Assembly: GCA_902796695.1 (NCBI GenBank)
Contig: CADBQE010000160.1
Location: 1-6,363 of the forward strand
DNA: 6,363 bases
Direction: 5' to 3'
Origin: an uncultured Lachnospiraceae bacterium
GTDB taxonomy: Bacteria; Bacillota; Clostridia; Lachnospirales; Lachnospiraceae
The position numbers were made by a program, and so were the translations under genes. The notes under the pieces were generated by a model, which did not search any database, was not told the origin of the DNA, and saw nothing but the letters and a program-made list of their open reading frames with translations. Each line of letters opens with the position of its first letter. Positions within the stretch are counted from its first letter, which is position 1. Shown here piece by piece: positions 1-5,788 of this stretch.

Positions 1-47
1 GGGGGACGGTTCCTTTGTCAGAACACCGGGCAAAGGAACCGTCTCCC
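1..47. repeat. REPIN-like inverted pair of a GGGGACGGTTCC-type palindromic repeat
   Basis: Bases 1-17 (GGGGGACGGTTCCTTTG) and 31-47 (CAAAGGAACCGTCTCCC) are reverse complements with one mismatch, separated by 13 bases, so they could fold into a 17-bp hairpin in RNA or single-stranded DNA. Bases 1-22 are identical to 2691-2712 in the sigma-factor leader. The arrangement, two REP-like units head to head, resembles a REPIN. Repeats of this GGGGACGGTTC type are, from memory, scattered through many Clostridia genomes and are often linked to IS200-like REP-associated transposases (RAYTs); no such gene is in the window. The left end may be cut by the window, since the TGACA that precedes the other full copy is missing. 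Confidence 0.75.
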
Positions 48-73
48 TGCTAAAAACAATGTCGGAAGGGATG

Positions 74-110
74 GCTTTGGACGGCAGGGTCAGGAAGAGC
101 CGTCCGAAGC
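74..110 (-). terminator. Hairpin just past the vWA gene, possible weak terminator
   Basis: Bases 74-85 and 99-110 pair over 12 bp (GCTTTGGACGGC with GCCGTCCGAAGC, one T-G wobble) around a 13-nt loop. The hairpin begins 8 bases past the stop codon of the minus-strand vWA gene, where a terminator is expected. No clean T-run follows on the minus strand (it reads CATCCCTTCC), so it may be an imperfect terminator or a 3' end stabiliser. A short T5 run occurs only about 18 bases further on. Confidence 0.5.
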
Positions 111-117
111 GGTCGTG

Positions 118-2076
118 TCAGTGCAGCGGGTGATCGATGTGCAGGCTCTCGCGGATCAGGCGGATGCATTCTTTGCGGAAATCGTCGGAGGCGAGGGTTT
201 CCATCTGCCGGATCCAGTCGTTGTCATTGAGCTCGCCGGCGTATTCGGAGCGGCGCAGTTCCATGCCCCAGTGCGCGATGCCGGCGGCCCAGAAGGCGTT
301 GGCGGAAAGTTCGGGGGTGTAGGCATCCGCAGCCAGCGGGTAGGTCAGAAGTTCGGAGGCGCCGCCGACCGGCTCTTTATAGCGGATGTTCAGGACCAGC
401 CATTCGTCCGTGTTCGTGAGGGTGGGGGCGTCGCCGCCCTGGGGCTGGCTGTAGCGGGATTCCACGGCCGGGATCTCGAAATCCGAGCCGGCGGGAATGA
501 TCTCATAGAGGGCCGTGACCTGATGGCCGGAGCCCAGTTCGCCGCCGTCTTTGGTGTCGTCCGCGAAATCCTCCGCATCCATCACGCGGTTTTCATACCC
601 GATCAGGCGGTAGCCCTTGACCATTGCAGGGTTGAATTCGACCTGCAGCTTCACGTCCCTGGCGACCGTAAACAGCGTGCCGCCGGCTTCCTCCACCAGG
701 ACCCTGCGCGCTTCGGCGATGTCGTCGATGTAATAATAATTGCCGTTGCCGTTGTCCGCCATGGCTTCCATCTTGTTGTCCTTGATGTTGCCCATGCCGT
801 AGCCCAGGACGGAGAGGAATACGCCGTTCTGCGCTTTGTGATGCACCAGGCGGGTCAGTTCGCCTTCCGAGGTCACGCCGACGTTGAAGTCGCCATCCGT
901 AGCCAGGATGATGCGGTTGTTGCCGCCGGGGATGAAATGGCGCTCCGCCGCGTCGTACGCCATGCGCAGGGCCTGCTCGCCGTTGGTGCAGCCGGAGGCG
1001 GTCAGATCCTCCAGTGCGCTTATGATGAGGGCCTGTTCGTTCCCGGCGACGCCGTCCAGGACCAGGCGTTCCGCGCCGGAATAGGTGATGATGGTGATCC
1101 GGTCGTTTTCCGTGAGATTTTCCGCCAGCGTCATGAAGGAACGCTGGACCAGCGGCAGCTTTTCGGGCGTGCTCATGGAGCCGGAAACGTCGATCAGGAA
1201 GACTAGGTTGGAGGGCGGAAGGGCGTCCGCGTCCAGTTTCTTCGCCTGCAGGCCGATCAGCAGCAGATGGGCCTGGCTGTTCCAGGGACAGTCGGAGAGT
1301 TCCATGGTGACGCCGAAAGGCTCGCCGTCCGCGGGTTCCGCATAATCGTAGCGGAAATAATTGATCAGTTCCTCGAGGCGGACCGCGTCTTTGGGGATCG
1401 CGGCGCCGCTTTGGATCAGACGGCGCAGGTTGGAATAGGAGGCCGTGTCCACGTCGGCCGCGAAAGTCGAGAAGGGAGAGGTCAGGACGCTCAGGAAGCC
1501 GTTTTCCTGAATGAAGCCATACTCCTCCGTGTTCCAGCCGGGCGTGTAGATACGGACCGGACCGTCATAGGAGACGGGGGGAACTTCAGCGGGCGCAAAA
1601 TTCGGTTGGAGGACTTGTTTACACGGCGCTGCCACAGAAGAGAGTCTGTCGTCTGCTGAAAATGACGGCGCAGGCTGAGCGGTGTCTGAGACGGGTTGTG
1701 TGAGGTCCGTTTCGATGGGGATCTTCTGCACGGGGGCCGTCTGCGCGGGAAGGGAAGACGGCTCGGTCACCTGCCCCGCGGGGTCCGCGGAGAACTGCGG
1801 TTTCTGCTGACGGCTGAAAACACCGGACACGGCGGCCGTGATCAGCACCAGGCACAGGCAGGCGGCGATGGCGGCCCAGCCGGTCCATTTCGGGAGACGG
1901 CGGAGCTTCCTGCCGCCGGCATCGGGGCGGGCGGGGGCGGCCAGTGGGGCGTCCTCTTTCAGCGCATCCGTGCTCCGCCGGGCTGCTTCCTCGTCTTTTT
2001 TCAGGATCCGGGCGTATTCGCCGGCCCATTTTTCATCGATCTCGTTTAAGGCGTCCTGCCATATTTCTTTCTTCAT
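118..2076 (-). CDS. Membrane-anchored YfbK-like von Willebrand factor type A protein
   Basis: This 652-residue protein has a charged N-terminal tail (about 1-65), one membrane helix (about 66-87) and a Pro/Thr/Gln-rich linker (about 90-170). An N-terminal vWF_A-type domain follows (about 183-285, with STFAADVDTASYSNLRR and an EELINYF motif), then a vWA domain (about 290-460) and a C-terminal DUF3520-like region (about 463-645). The metal-ion site looks complete: DVSGS with Asp296, Ser298 and Ser300, Thr364 in GCTNG, and Asp394 in ATDGD. Basic residues RKLRR before the helix suggest a cytoplasmic tail and an extracytoplasmic vWA domain. Order and motifs match E. coli YfbK, plus the tail and anchor. 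The start overlaps the sigma-factor stop by four bases (ATGA), and the local ribosome site is weak (AAGG, 9 nt upstream), so translation is probably coupled. The tail may act as an anti-sigma segment; that is inference from position only. The ligand is unknown. Confidence 0.9.
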   Translation of the reverse strand: MKKEIWQDALNEIDEKWAGEYARILKKDEEAARRSTDALKEDAPLAAPARPDAGGRKLRRLPKWTGWAAIAACLCLVLITAAVSGVFSRQQKPQFSADPAGQVTEPSSLPAQTAPVQKIPIETDLTQPVSDTAQPAPSFSADDRLSSVAAPCKQVLQPNFAPAEVPPVSYDGPVRIYTPGWNTEEYGFIQENGFLSVLTSPFSTFAADVDTASYSNLRRLIQSGAAIPKDAVRLEELINYFRYDYAEPADGEPFGVTMELSDCPWNSQAHLLLIGLQAKKLDADALPPSNLVFLIDVSGSMSTPEKLPLVQRSFMTLAENLTENDRITIITYSGAERLVLDGVAGNEQALIISALEDLTASGCTNGEQALRMAYDAAERHFIPGGNNRIILATDGDFNVGVTSEGELTRLVHHKAQNGVFLSVLGYGMGNIKDNKMEAMADNGNGNYYYIDDIAEARRVLVEEAGGTLFTVARDVKLQVEFNPAMVKGYRLIGYENRVMDAEDFADDTKDGGELGSGHQVTALYEIIPAGSDFEIPAVESRYSQPQGGDAPTLTNTDEWLVLNIRYKEPVGGASELLTYPLAADAYTPELSANAFWAAGIAHWGMELRRSEYAGELNDNDWIRQMETLASDDFRKECIRLIRESLHIDHPLH

Positions 2077-2666
2077 ACCGCAAAACCTTCGCTTTCCAGT
2101 TTTTTCTTCAGGGAGTGCCGCAGGGCTTTCAGCTCTTTTTCGATCGTGGAAGTGCTGACGCCCATGGCCGCCGCCATTTCCCTGACCGCCTCCGCGCCGT
2201 ACCAGCGGCGCAGGAAGATCTCCCGGCGCCGGGGCTTCTGCTCCGCCAGAAACGCGTTCAGGCAGCGCCCCAGCTCCTTCGCCATCAGCTCGTCCTCCGT
2301 TCCGGAATCGGAGGGCAGGAGCTCCGCCAGTTCGTCCAGCGCCGTCAGACAGTCGCCGGGAACGGCGCCGGCCCGGCTGTTATGCCGCTGCCGGTCGATG
2401 GCCGCGCGGCGGGCCAGGGTGGTCAGGAACGCGGGCAGCGAGGCCGGGCGGTGCGGCGGGATCGCCTGCCACAGCCGCAGCATCGTATCGCTCACCGCCT
2501 CCTCCCGGTCGCGCGCATCTCCCAGGAACCGGGAGACCAGCCGCTTTATCAGCGCGCCGTACCGCTCCTGGACGGCCTCCAGGGCCGCCTCCTCCCGGCG
2601 GAACAGCCCTTCGGTCAGGGCTTCATCCGTCGCATAAGGCAGATTTTGCTGACGCATCGATTCCAT
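2073..2666 (-). CDS. ECF-like sigma-70 family RNA polymerase sigma factor
   Basis: The 197-residue product has the two-domain layout of small alternative sigma factors. A region 2 spans about 25-95 (DREEAVSDTMLRLWQ, then AFLTTLARRAAIDRQRH, typical of 2.2 to 2.4). A region 4 helix-turn-helix spans about 146-192 (RREIFLRRWYG, then MAAAMGVSTSTIEKELKALR). The linker is acidic. It should direct RNA polymerase to a small regulon, which cannot be deduced here. The chosen ATG has AGGAGA at 2671-2676 only 4 bases upstream; an in-frame ATG three codons later has a longer spacing and is an alternative start. The gene precedes the vWA gene with a 4-base stop/start overlap, the usual arrangement of a sigma factor with its membrane regulator. 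Transcription probably starts near 2852, giving a long leader with three hairpin repeats. Confidence 0.9.
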   Translation of the reverse strand: MESMRQQNLPYATDEALTEGLFRREEAALEAVQERYGALIKRLVSRFLGDARDREEAVSDTMLRLWQAIPPHRPASLPAFLTTLARRAAIDRQRHNSRAGAVPGDCLTALDELAELLPSDSGTEDELMAKELGRCLNAFLAEQKPRRREIFLRRWYGAEAVREMAAAMGVSTSTIEKELKALRHSLKKKLESEGFAV

Positions 2667-2683
2667 GGCATCTCCTGGCGTTT

Positions 2684-2712
2684 TCTGACAGGGGGACGGT
2701 TCCTTTGTCAGA
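2684..2712. repeat. Palindromic repeat unit 1 in the sigma-factor leader
   Basis: TCTGACA (2684-2690) and TGTCAGA (2706-2712) form a perfect 7-bp inverted repeat around GGGGGACGGTTCCTT, whose ends can extend the stem by wobble pairs and leave a loop of about five bases. Bases 2691-2712 are identical to 1-22. On the plus strand the stem is followed directly by TTTTT, so this copy could also terminate transcription running rightwards, antisense to the sigma gene. On the minus strand the hairpin ends 7 bases before the AGGAGA ribosome site of the sigma gene. Confidence 0.8.
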
Positions 2713-2722
2713 TTTTTCCTCC

Positions 2723-2749
2723 TCTGACGGGGGCGGTCCCCTTGACAGG
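2723..2749. repeat. Palindromic repeat unit 2, with a diverged right arm
   Basis: The unit reads TCTGACGGGGGCGG followed by TCCCCTTGACAGG. GGGGG (2729-2733) pairs with CCCCT (2738-2742) around a CGGT loop, the last pair being a G-T wobble. Its core matches unit 1, but the right flank is TTGACA instead of TTGTCA, so the outer arms no longer pair. It lies 14 bases from unit 1 and 14 bases from unit 3, measured from TGAC to the last A of TGTCA or TGACA. Confidence 0.7.
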
Positions 2750-2759
2750 TTTTCCTGCT

Positions 2760-2786
2760 GATGACAGGGGGTGTGCCGCTGTCATC
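2760..2786. repeat. Palindromic repeat unit 3, with a diverged core
   Basis: GATGACAG (2760-2767) and CTGTCATC (2779-2786) form a perfect 8-bp stem around GGGGTGTGCCG. The outer TGACAGGGGG matches unit 1, but the centre has changed from ACGGTTCC to TGTGCCG. The stem is kept although the core differs, which suggests selection on pairing or simple decay of the core. It is the copy nearest the sigma promoter. Confidence 0.65.
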
Positions 2787-2858
2787 ATTTAGTCCCTTTA
2801 CCTGTTCTGTCGAAGAAAAAACGGAAATCCGTAAAAATGTTTTTGCCGGATCGTCCCC

Positions 2859-2887
2859 ATAGTATCATTCCCGGCGCGGCCGGTCAA
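2859..2887 (-). promoter_or_regulatory. Sigma-A type promoter for the sigma factor/vWA operon
   Basis: Reading the minus strand, TTGACC (2882-2887) is followed by exactly 17 bases and TACTAT (2859-2864), with TGA just before it giving an extended -10. The -35 matches consensus at five of six positions and the -10 at four of six. Transcription would start near 2852, leaving an untranslated leader of about 185 nt that contains the three palindromic repeats. No second promoter closer to the gene was seen. Confidence 0.65.
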
Positions 2888-3027
2888 GAAACGGAGTTTT
2901 GGCCCGCGGCAGATGGCAGCCGAAAAAAAGAACTGACCGGATATTTAAGGCCGGCAGCGGCCGGGACGGGAGAGGGGATCAGCCCCTGGCCGGCCGGAGG
3001 CTTTGCTGCGGAACAGGATAAAAGGAC
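2888..3027. other. Gene-free intergenic stretch with GC-rich inverted repeats
   Basis: No convincing gene is seen between the sigma promoter and the terminator at 3028. GGCCGGC (2949-2955) pairs with GCCGGCC (2989-2995), and inside it GGGG (2974-2977) pairs with CCCC (2983-2986) around ATCAG. No T-run follows on either strand, so this is not an obvious terminator. A plus-strand open frame of 90 codons crosses the stretch (2771-3043) but has no ribosome site, is of low complexity and ends inside the terminator stem. Confidence 0.5.
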
Positions 3028-3086
3028 AAAAAAAGAGCCGTGAAAAGCGTCATTCAGAACGGACAGCGCTTCTTCACGGCCTTTTT
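3028..3086. terminator. Bidirectional intrinsic terminator after the fchA operon
   Basis: Bases 3037-3049 (GCCGTGAAAAGCG) pair with 3067-3080 (CGCTTCTTCACGGC) over 13 bp with a single bulged C at 3072, around a loop of 17 bases. On the minus strand the stem is followed by TC and seven T residues (3034 down to 3028). On the plus strand it is followed by C and five T residues (3082-3086). The stem starts 15 bases past the fchA stop, so it ends the phosphatase-ftcD-fchA transcript. It would also stop any plus-strand transcript arriving from the left. Confidence 0.88.
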
Positions 3087-3094
3087 GCGTCAGG

Positions 3095-3724
3095 TCAGGA
3101 CAGGCTTTCCTCCACCTGCTCGTAGATCTCGTCCGCGAGGGTGAGACCCTGGGAGAGGAGCGCCTCGCCGCGGATGCGGTAGGCTTCCGCCAGGTCCTTG
3201 TCCTTCAGGCTGCCGACGTTGATCAGGACGTTCAGCCAGGCGCCTTGAAGGGCGGCCTTCAGGCAGAGGGCGGCAACGCCCAGGTCGCTGGCGGCGTTGG
3301 TGTTGGAGCGGCCGATCTGCAGCATGGTGAGTTCCAGCGCTTCCACGGTGAGCTCCATGATCTTCAGGGGCGATTCCGTGCAGACGGCCAACGCGGCCTG
3401 GATGGCCTCGGAGCGGGCCGCCTTTTCCTCGGGAGTTCCCTTGGGCAGGGCGAAGGCGGCGCTGACCTGATTGAAGGCTGCGGTGTCTTCCTCCATGGCG
3501 GTCAGCATTTCCTGCCGCAGGGTTTCGGCTCTGGCCAGAGATTTTTCCGCGGAAGCATGAAAGGCTTCGAATTTCGCGCTGCCTACGGTCAGGGCGGAGA
3601 CCATGGCGGACAGGGCGGAGCCCAGCGCGCCGCACAGCGCGGCCGCGGAGCCGCCTCCGGGGGCGGGCGCATCGGAGCCCAGCAGGGCGGTGAATTCCTG
3701 AACGGTCAGTCCGGATAATTCCAT
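3095..3724 (-). CDS. fchA: Formiminotetrahydrofolate cyclodeaminase / methenyl-THF cyclohydrolase
   Basis: The 209-residue protein belongs to the FTCD_C family (cyclodeaminase/cyclohydrolase). It shows the conserved PAPGGGSAAAL loop (about 20-30), an acidic MEEDTAAFN segment (77-85) and the SNTNAASDLGVAAL to NVLIN block (140-169); the fold is a helical bundle, usually an obligate oligomer. In the histidine pathway it releases ammonia from 5-formimino-THF to give 5,10-methenyl-THF. Relatives in purine-fermenting clostridia hydrolyse methenyl-THF to formyl-THF, and the sequence alone does not separate the two activities; the adjacent ftcD favours cyclodeaminase. The ATG lies 13 bases after the ftcD stop with a GGGGGAAAG purine run upstream, so it is cotranscribed. 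The length is normal for a stand-alone enzyme; in animals the same domain is fused to the formiminotransferase. Confidence 0.92.
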   Translation of the reverse strand: MELSGLTVQEFTALLGSDAPAPGGGSAAALCGALGSALSAMVSALTVGSAKFEAFHASAEKSLARAETLRQEMLTAMEEDTAAFNQVSAAFALPKGTPEEKAARSEAIQAALAVCTESPLKIMELTVEALELTMLQIGRSNTNAASDLGVAALCLKAALQGAWLNVLINVGSLKDKDLAEAYRIRGEALLSQGLTLADEIYEQVEESLS

Positions 3725-3737
3725 GATGCTTTCCCCC

Positions 3738-4652
3738 TTATTCCATGCCGATCAGATGATATTCCATCACCTGCTCGGTGCAGTTGAAGTTTTCCAGTTT
3801 CAGATAATGGGCGGCGCAGTCGATCAGCGCCTTGCCCGGCGTTAAGCCCACGATCTCGGAGCCGACGATCTTCACGCCGTACCCTTCGGCCAGGGCGCGG
3901 ATCATCTCATAGGCGTAGTACAGCGGAGTTCCCTCGTAATTGACCATATTCATGGAGACCTGCGCGATCCCGCGTTCCTCCAGCATCACGCCGATGGCCT
4001 TGCAGTATTTAAAGCCGCCCGACGAGCCGCGGATCGCTTTCGCGATCTTCTTCGCGATCTCCACGTCCGGCGTATCCAGGTTCACGTTGAACGCGACCAG
4101 CGGCATGCGTGCGCCGATGGCCGTGATGCCCGCCGTGGGGTGGATCTTCCGCTCGCCATAGTCCGGCGCCCAGTCTTCCTGCAGCAACTTTTCGGGCATG
4201 CCTTCGAACTGGCCGCGGCGGCAGTCCGCCAGATTCCGGCGCTCCGGCCGGGTGGCCGAGTCTTCATACAGGAAAGAGGGGATGCCGAATTCCTTCCAGA
4301 TGCGTTCCGCCACGCGTTTGGACAGCGCGACGCACTCCTCCACCGTGGTTTCCGCGGTCTGCGGCACGAACGGGATCACGTCCGTGGCGCCCATGCGGGG
4401 GTGCTGCCCCTCGTGCTTCCGCATATCGATCTTTTCCGCGGCCAGGCCGGTCAGCTTCACCGCGGCCTCCTCGATCGCCTCGGGCGAACCCAGCAGTGTG
4501 AACACGCAGCGGTTGTGGTTGCCGTCCGACTGCACATCGAACAGGAAGCAGCCGGGGACGCTTTTCGCGCAGTCCACCAGGGCATTGAAGACCGCCGGGT
4601 CCTTCTCCCGGCTGACGCTGAAGTTGGGAATGCATTCCACTAATTTTGCCAT
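3738..4652 (-). CDS. ftcD: Glutamate formimidoyltransferase
   Basis: This 304-residue cytoplasmic enzyme transfers the formimino group of N-formimino-L-glutamate to tetrahydrofolate, giving glutamate and 5-formimino-THF, the last steps of histidine degradation to glutamate. The N-terminal domain (about 1-178) opens with LVECIPNFS and carries HEGQHPRMGATDVIPF; His84 corresponds to the catalytic His82 of the pig enzyme as I align it. The C-terminal domain (about 180-300) contains the NVNLDTPDVEIAKKIAKAIR block and GLTPGKALIDCA. The length is that of the transferase part alone; the cyclodeaminase is the separate next gene. The start has AAGGAGAA 6 bases upstream, inside the end of the phosphatase gene, whose stop lies one base before this ATG, so translation is likely coupled. 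Confidence 0.95.
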   Translation of the reverse strand: MAKLVECIPNFSVSREKDPAVFNALVDCAKSVPGCFLFDVQSDGNHNRCVFTLLGSPEAIEEAAVKLTGLAAEKIDMRKHEGQHPRMGATDVIPFVPQTAETTVEECVALSKRVAERIWKEFGIPSFLYEDSATRPERRNLADCRRGQFEGMPEKLLQEDWAPDYGERKIHPTAGITAIGARMPLVAFNVNLDTPDVEIAKKIAKAIRGSSGGFKYCKAIGVMLEERGIAQVSMNMVNYEGTPLYYAYEMIRALAEGYGVKIVGSEIVGLTPGKALIDCAAHYLKLENFNCTEQVMEYHLIGME

Positions 4653-4653
4653 A

Positions 4654-5604
4654 TCAGTTCTCCTTTTTGAGAGATTTTTCGGAATCGGAGCGGCCCCGGC
4701 TAAGCAGGCCGAAAGCCATCGGATACAGGCCGATCAGGCCGAAGCTGACGATCAGATAGCGCACGGCGCGGACCGCAAAAGCCGCACCGGTGCCGGATTC
4801 CAGGAAGTCCTTAGAAAACGGCAGCTTGAGCAGCGTGTTCAGAGCGAAGAACAGCGCAATGCCGCCGGCCAGCCGCAGCAGGATCGGGAGCGGTCTGCGC
4901 GTATTTTCGAAATTGACGTATTTCCGCTCGAAAAGGTCTCCGAGCGCCAGACCGGCCATCATGCCCGCCGCGCTGAAGAAATCATTGGTGCGGCAGTAGA
5001 AAAAGCCGGGCACGATTGTCAGCAGCAGAATCAGGTACAGCAGCGGACGGTTCGCGATATGCTTTTCCAGGAAGCCGGTAATGACAAGAGCCAGAATGCC
5101 CAGAACCCAGCCGGCCAGCACGTCCGTGGGATAGTGGACGCCCAGCACGAAGCGGGAAACGCCGACCAGAAAGACAAGCCCGCAGGAGCACCACAGGATC
5201 CACCGCTTTTTCAGGCCGGCCGCCGCTGCGGGGTAAGTGGCCGCCGCGCTGGCGGAATGACCGCTGTGGAAGGAGTATCCCTGTGCAGCCACGTCCATGA
5301 GGTCCGCGTCGGCGTCAACGGCTTTCAGGCAGCGGATCCGGGGATCCGCCATATACGGGCGCGGCCGCAGCGCGATATTTTTCAGCATGGGATTCCAGGC
5401 GGAAGCGGCCAGCAGGCTCATGCCGACGCGGATCCCCAGCCGCTTGTCCAGACACCAGTACAGAAACCCGAGGACGGCAACGAGCGTCAGTTCCTCCCCG
5501 AACAGCGAGAGAAAGGACGCGGCCGCCGCGCCGGCACGGCCCAGCGAATCCTGCAGCCATACGATCAGTTCGCTTTCCCAGACAAAACCGAACACGCTGT
5601 CCAT
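4654..5604 (-). CDS. PAP2-family integral membrane phosphatase
   Basis: The 316-residue protein carries all three motifs of the PAP2 acid phosphatase superfamily: K75 with six residues to R82-P83 (KNIALRPRP), FHSGHS with His116 (motif 2, usually PSGH, here His at the Pro position), and SRFVLGVHYPTD (150-161) with Arg151, His157 and Asp161. Several hydrophobic helices (about 36-52, 137-155, 162-178, 187-203, 208-224, 243-260, 280-301) make it a multi-pass membrane enzyme. Relatives dephosphorylate lipid phosphates such as undecaprenyl pyrophosphate or phosphatidic acid; the substrate here is unknown. An open frame continues upstream to 5841, but the ATG at 5604 has GGAGG 8 bases upstream and follows a good promoter, and the extra residues look non-coding. 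It heads the operon with ftcD and fchA, an unexpected partner for histidine catabolism. Confidence 0.9.
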   Translation of the reverse strand: MDSVFGFVWESELIVWLQDSLGRAGAAAASFLSLFGEELTLVAVLGFLYWCLDKRLGIRVGMSLLAASAWNPMLKNIALRPRPYMADPRIRCLKAVDADADLMDVAAQGYSFHSGHSASAAATYPAAAAGLKKRWILWCSCGLVFLVGVSRFVLGVHYPTDVLAGWVLGILALVITGFLEKHIANRPLLYLILLLTIVPGFFYCRTNDFFSAAGMMAGLALGDLFERKYVNFENTRRPLPILLRLAGGIALFFALNTLLKLPFSKDFLESGTGAAFAVRAVRYLIVSFGLIGLYPMAFGLLSRGRSDSEKSLKKEN

Positions 5605-5612
5605 TATAAAAA

Positions 5613-5617
5613 CCTCC
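5613..5617 (-). promoter_or_regulatory. Ribosome binding site that fixes the phosphatase start
   Basis: The minus strand reads ACGGAGG ending 8 bases before the ATG at 5604-5602. This strong site, lying between a promoter and the first residues that resemble a membrane protein, is the reason for choosing the internal ATG over the one at 5841. Confidence 0.85.
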
Positions 5618-5635
5618 GTCGGAAAAAGTAAGAAC

Positions 5636-5664
5636 AGTATAACGGAAAATCCGGCCTTCTTCAA
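5636..5664 (-). promoter_or_regulatory. Promoter of the phosphatase-ftcD-fchA operon
   Basis: On the minus strand TTGAAG (5659-5664) is followed by exactly 17 bases and TATACT (5636-5641), which differs from TATAAT at one position. Transcription would begin near 5629, leaving a leader of about 25 nt before the ATG at 5604. The promoter points away from that of hutU, so the two histidine transcripts diverge. Confidence 0.7.
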
Positions 5665-5703
5665 GGGCCGGCGGGGAATTTGTCCGGAAAGCCCGCCCGG
5701 CCC
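5665..5703. promoter_or_regulatory. GC-rich imperfect inverted repeat between divergent hut promoters
   Basis: GGGCCGGCGGG (5665-5675) pairs with CCCGCCCGGCCC (5692-5703) over 11 bp with one bulged C at 5696, around a 16-base loop. It abuts the -35 of the phosphatase operon and lies about 30 bases upstream of the hutU -35. The position suits an operator or shared regulatory site, but GC-rich intergenic DNA often holds such repeats by chance. No T-run follows in either direction, so it is not a terminator. Confidence 0.35.
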
Positions 5704-5732
5704 GAAAAAAACGCCGCGCCCCGGCGAAGCCC

Positions 5733-5761
5733 TTGCGGGAAGGGGCGGCTTATGGTATAGT
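5733..5761 (+). promoter_or_regulatory. Promoter of hutU
   Basis: TTGCGG (5733-5738) is followed by exactly 17 bases and TATAGT (5756-5761), preceded by TGG, which makes an extended -10. Transcription would start near 5768, giving a leader of about 64 nt. No recognisable catabolite-control (cre) palindrome was found around it. Confidence 0.75.
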
Positions 5762-5788
5762 AAACAGTATTGAAAGAACGGATCGCGA

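Noticed and set aside
115..1206. Plus-strand open frame of 363 codons opposite the vWA gene
   Set aside because: It lies wholly antisense to a gene with clear family motifs, lacks a ribosome site and has a biased composition typical of the complement of GC-rich coding DNA.
2684..2786. Short CRISPR array
   Set aside because: The gaps are only 14 nt and similar to each other, the repeats are palindromic and diverged, and there are no cas genes.
2949..2995. GC-rich inverted repeat as a terminator
   Set aside because: No T-run follows the stem on either strand.
2771..3043. Plus-strand 90-codon open frame in the intergenic stretch
   Set aside because: It starts inside a repeat unit, has no ribosome site or recognisable domain, and stops inside the terminator stem.
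4198..5631. Plus-strand open frame of 477 codons opposite ftcD and the phosphatase
   Set aside because: It is antisense to two well-supported genes, shows no recognisable domain and is rich in Gln/Ala/Arg, as expected for a shadow frame.
5770..5786. Catabolite-control (cre) site in the hutU leader
   Set aside because: TGAAAGAACGGATCG shares only the left half of the cre consensus and lacks the palindromic right half.
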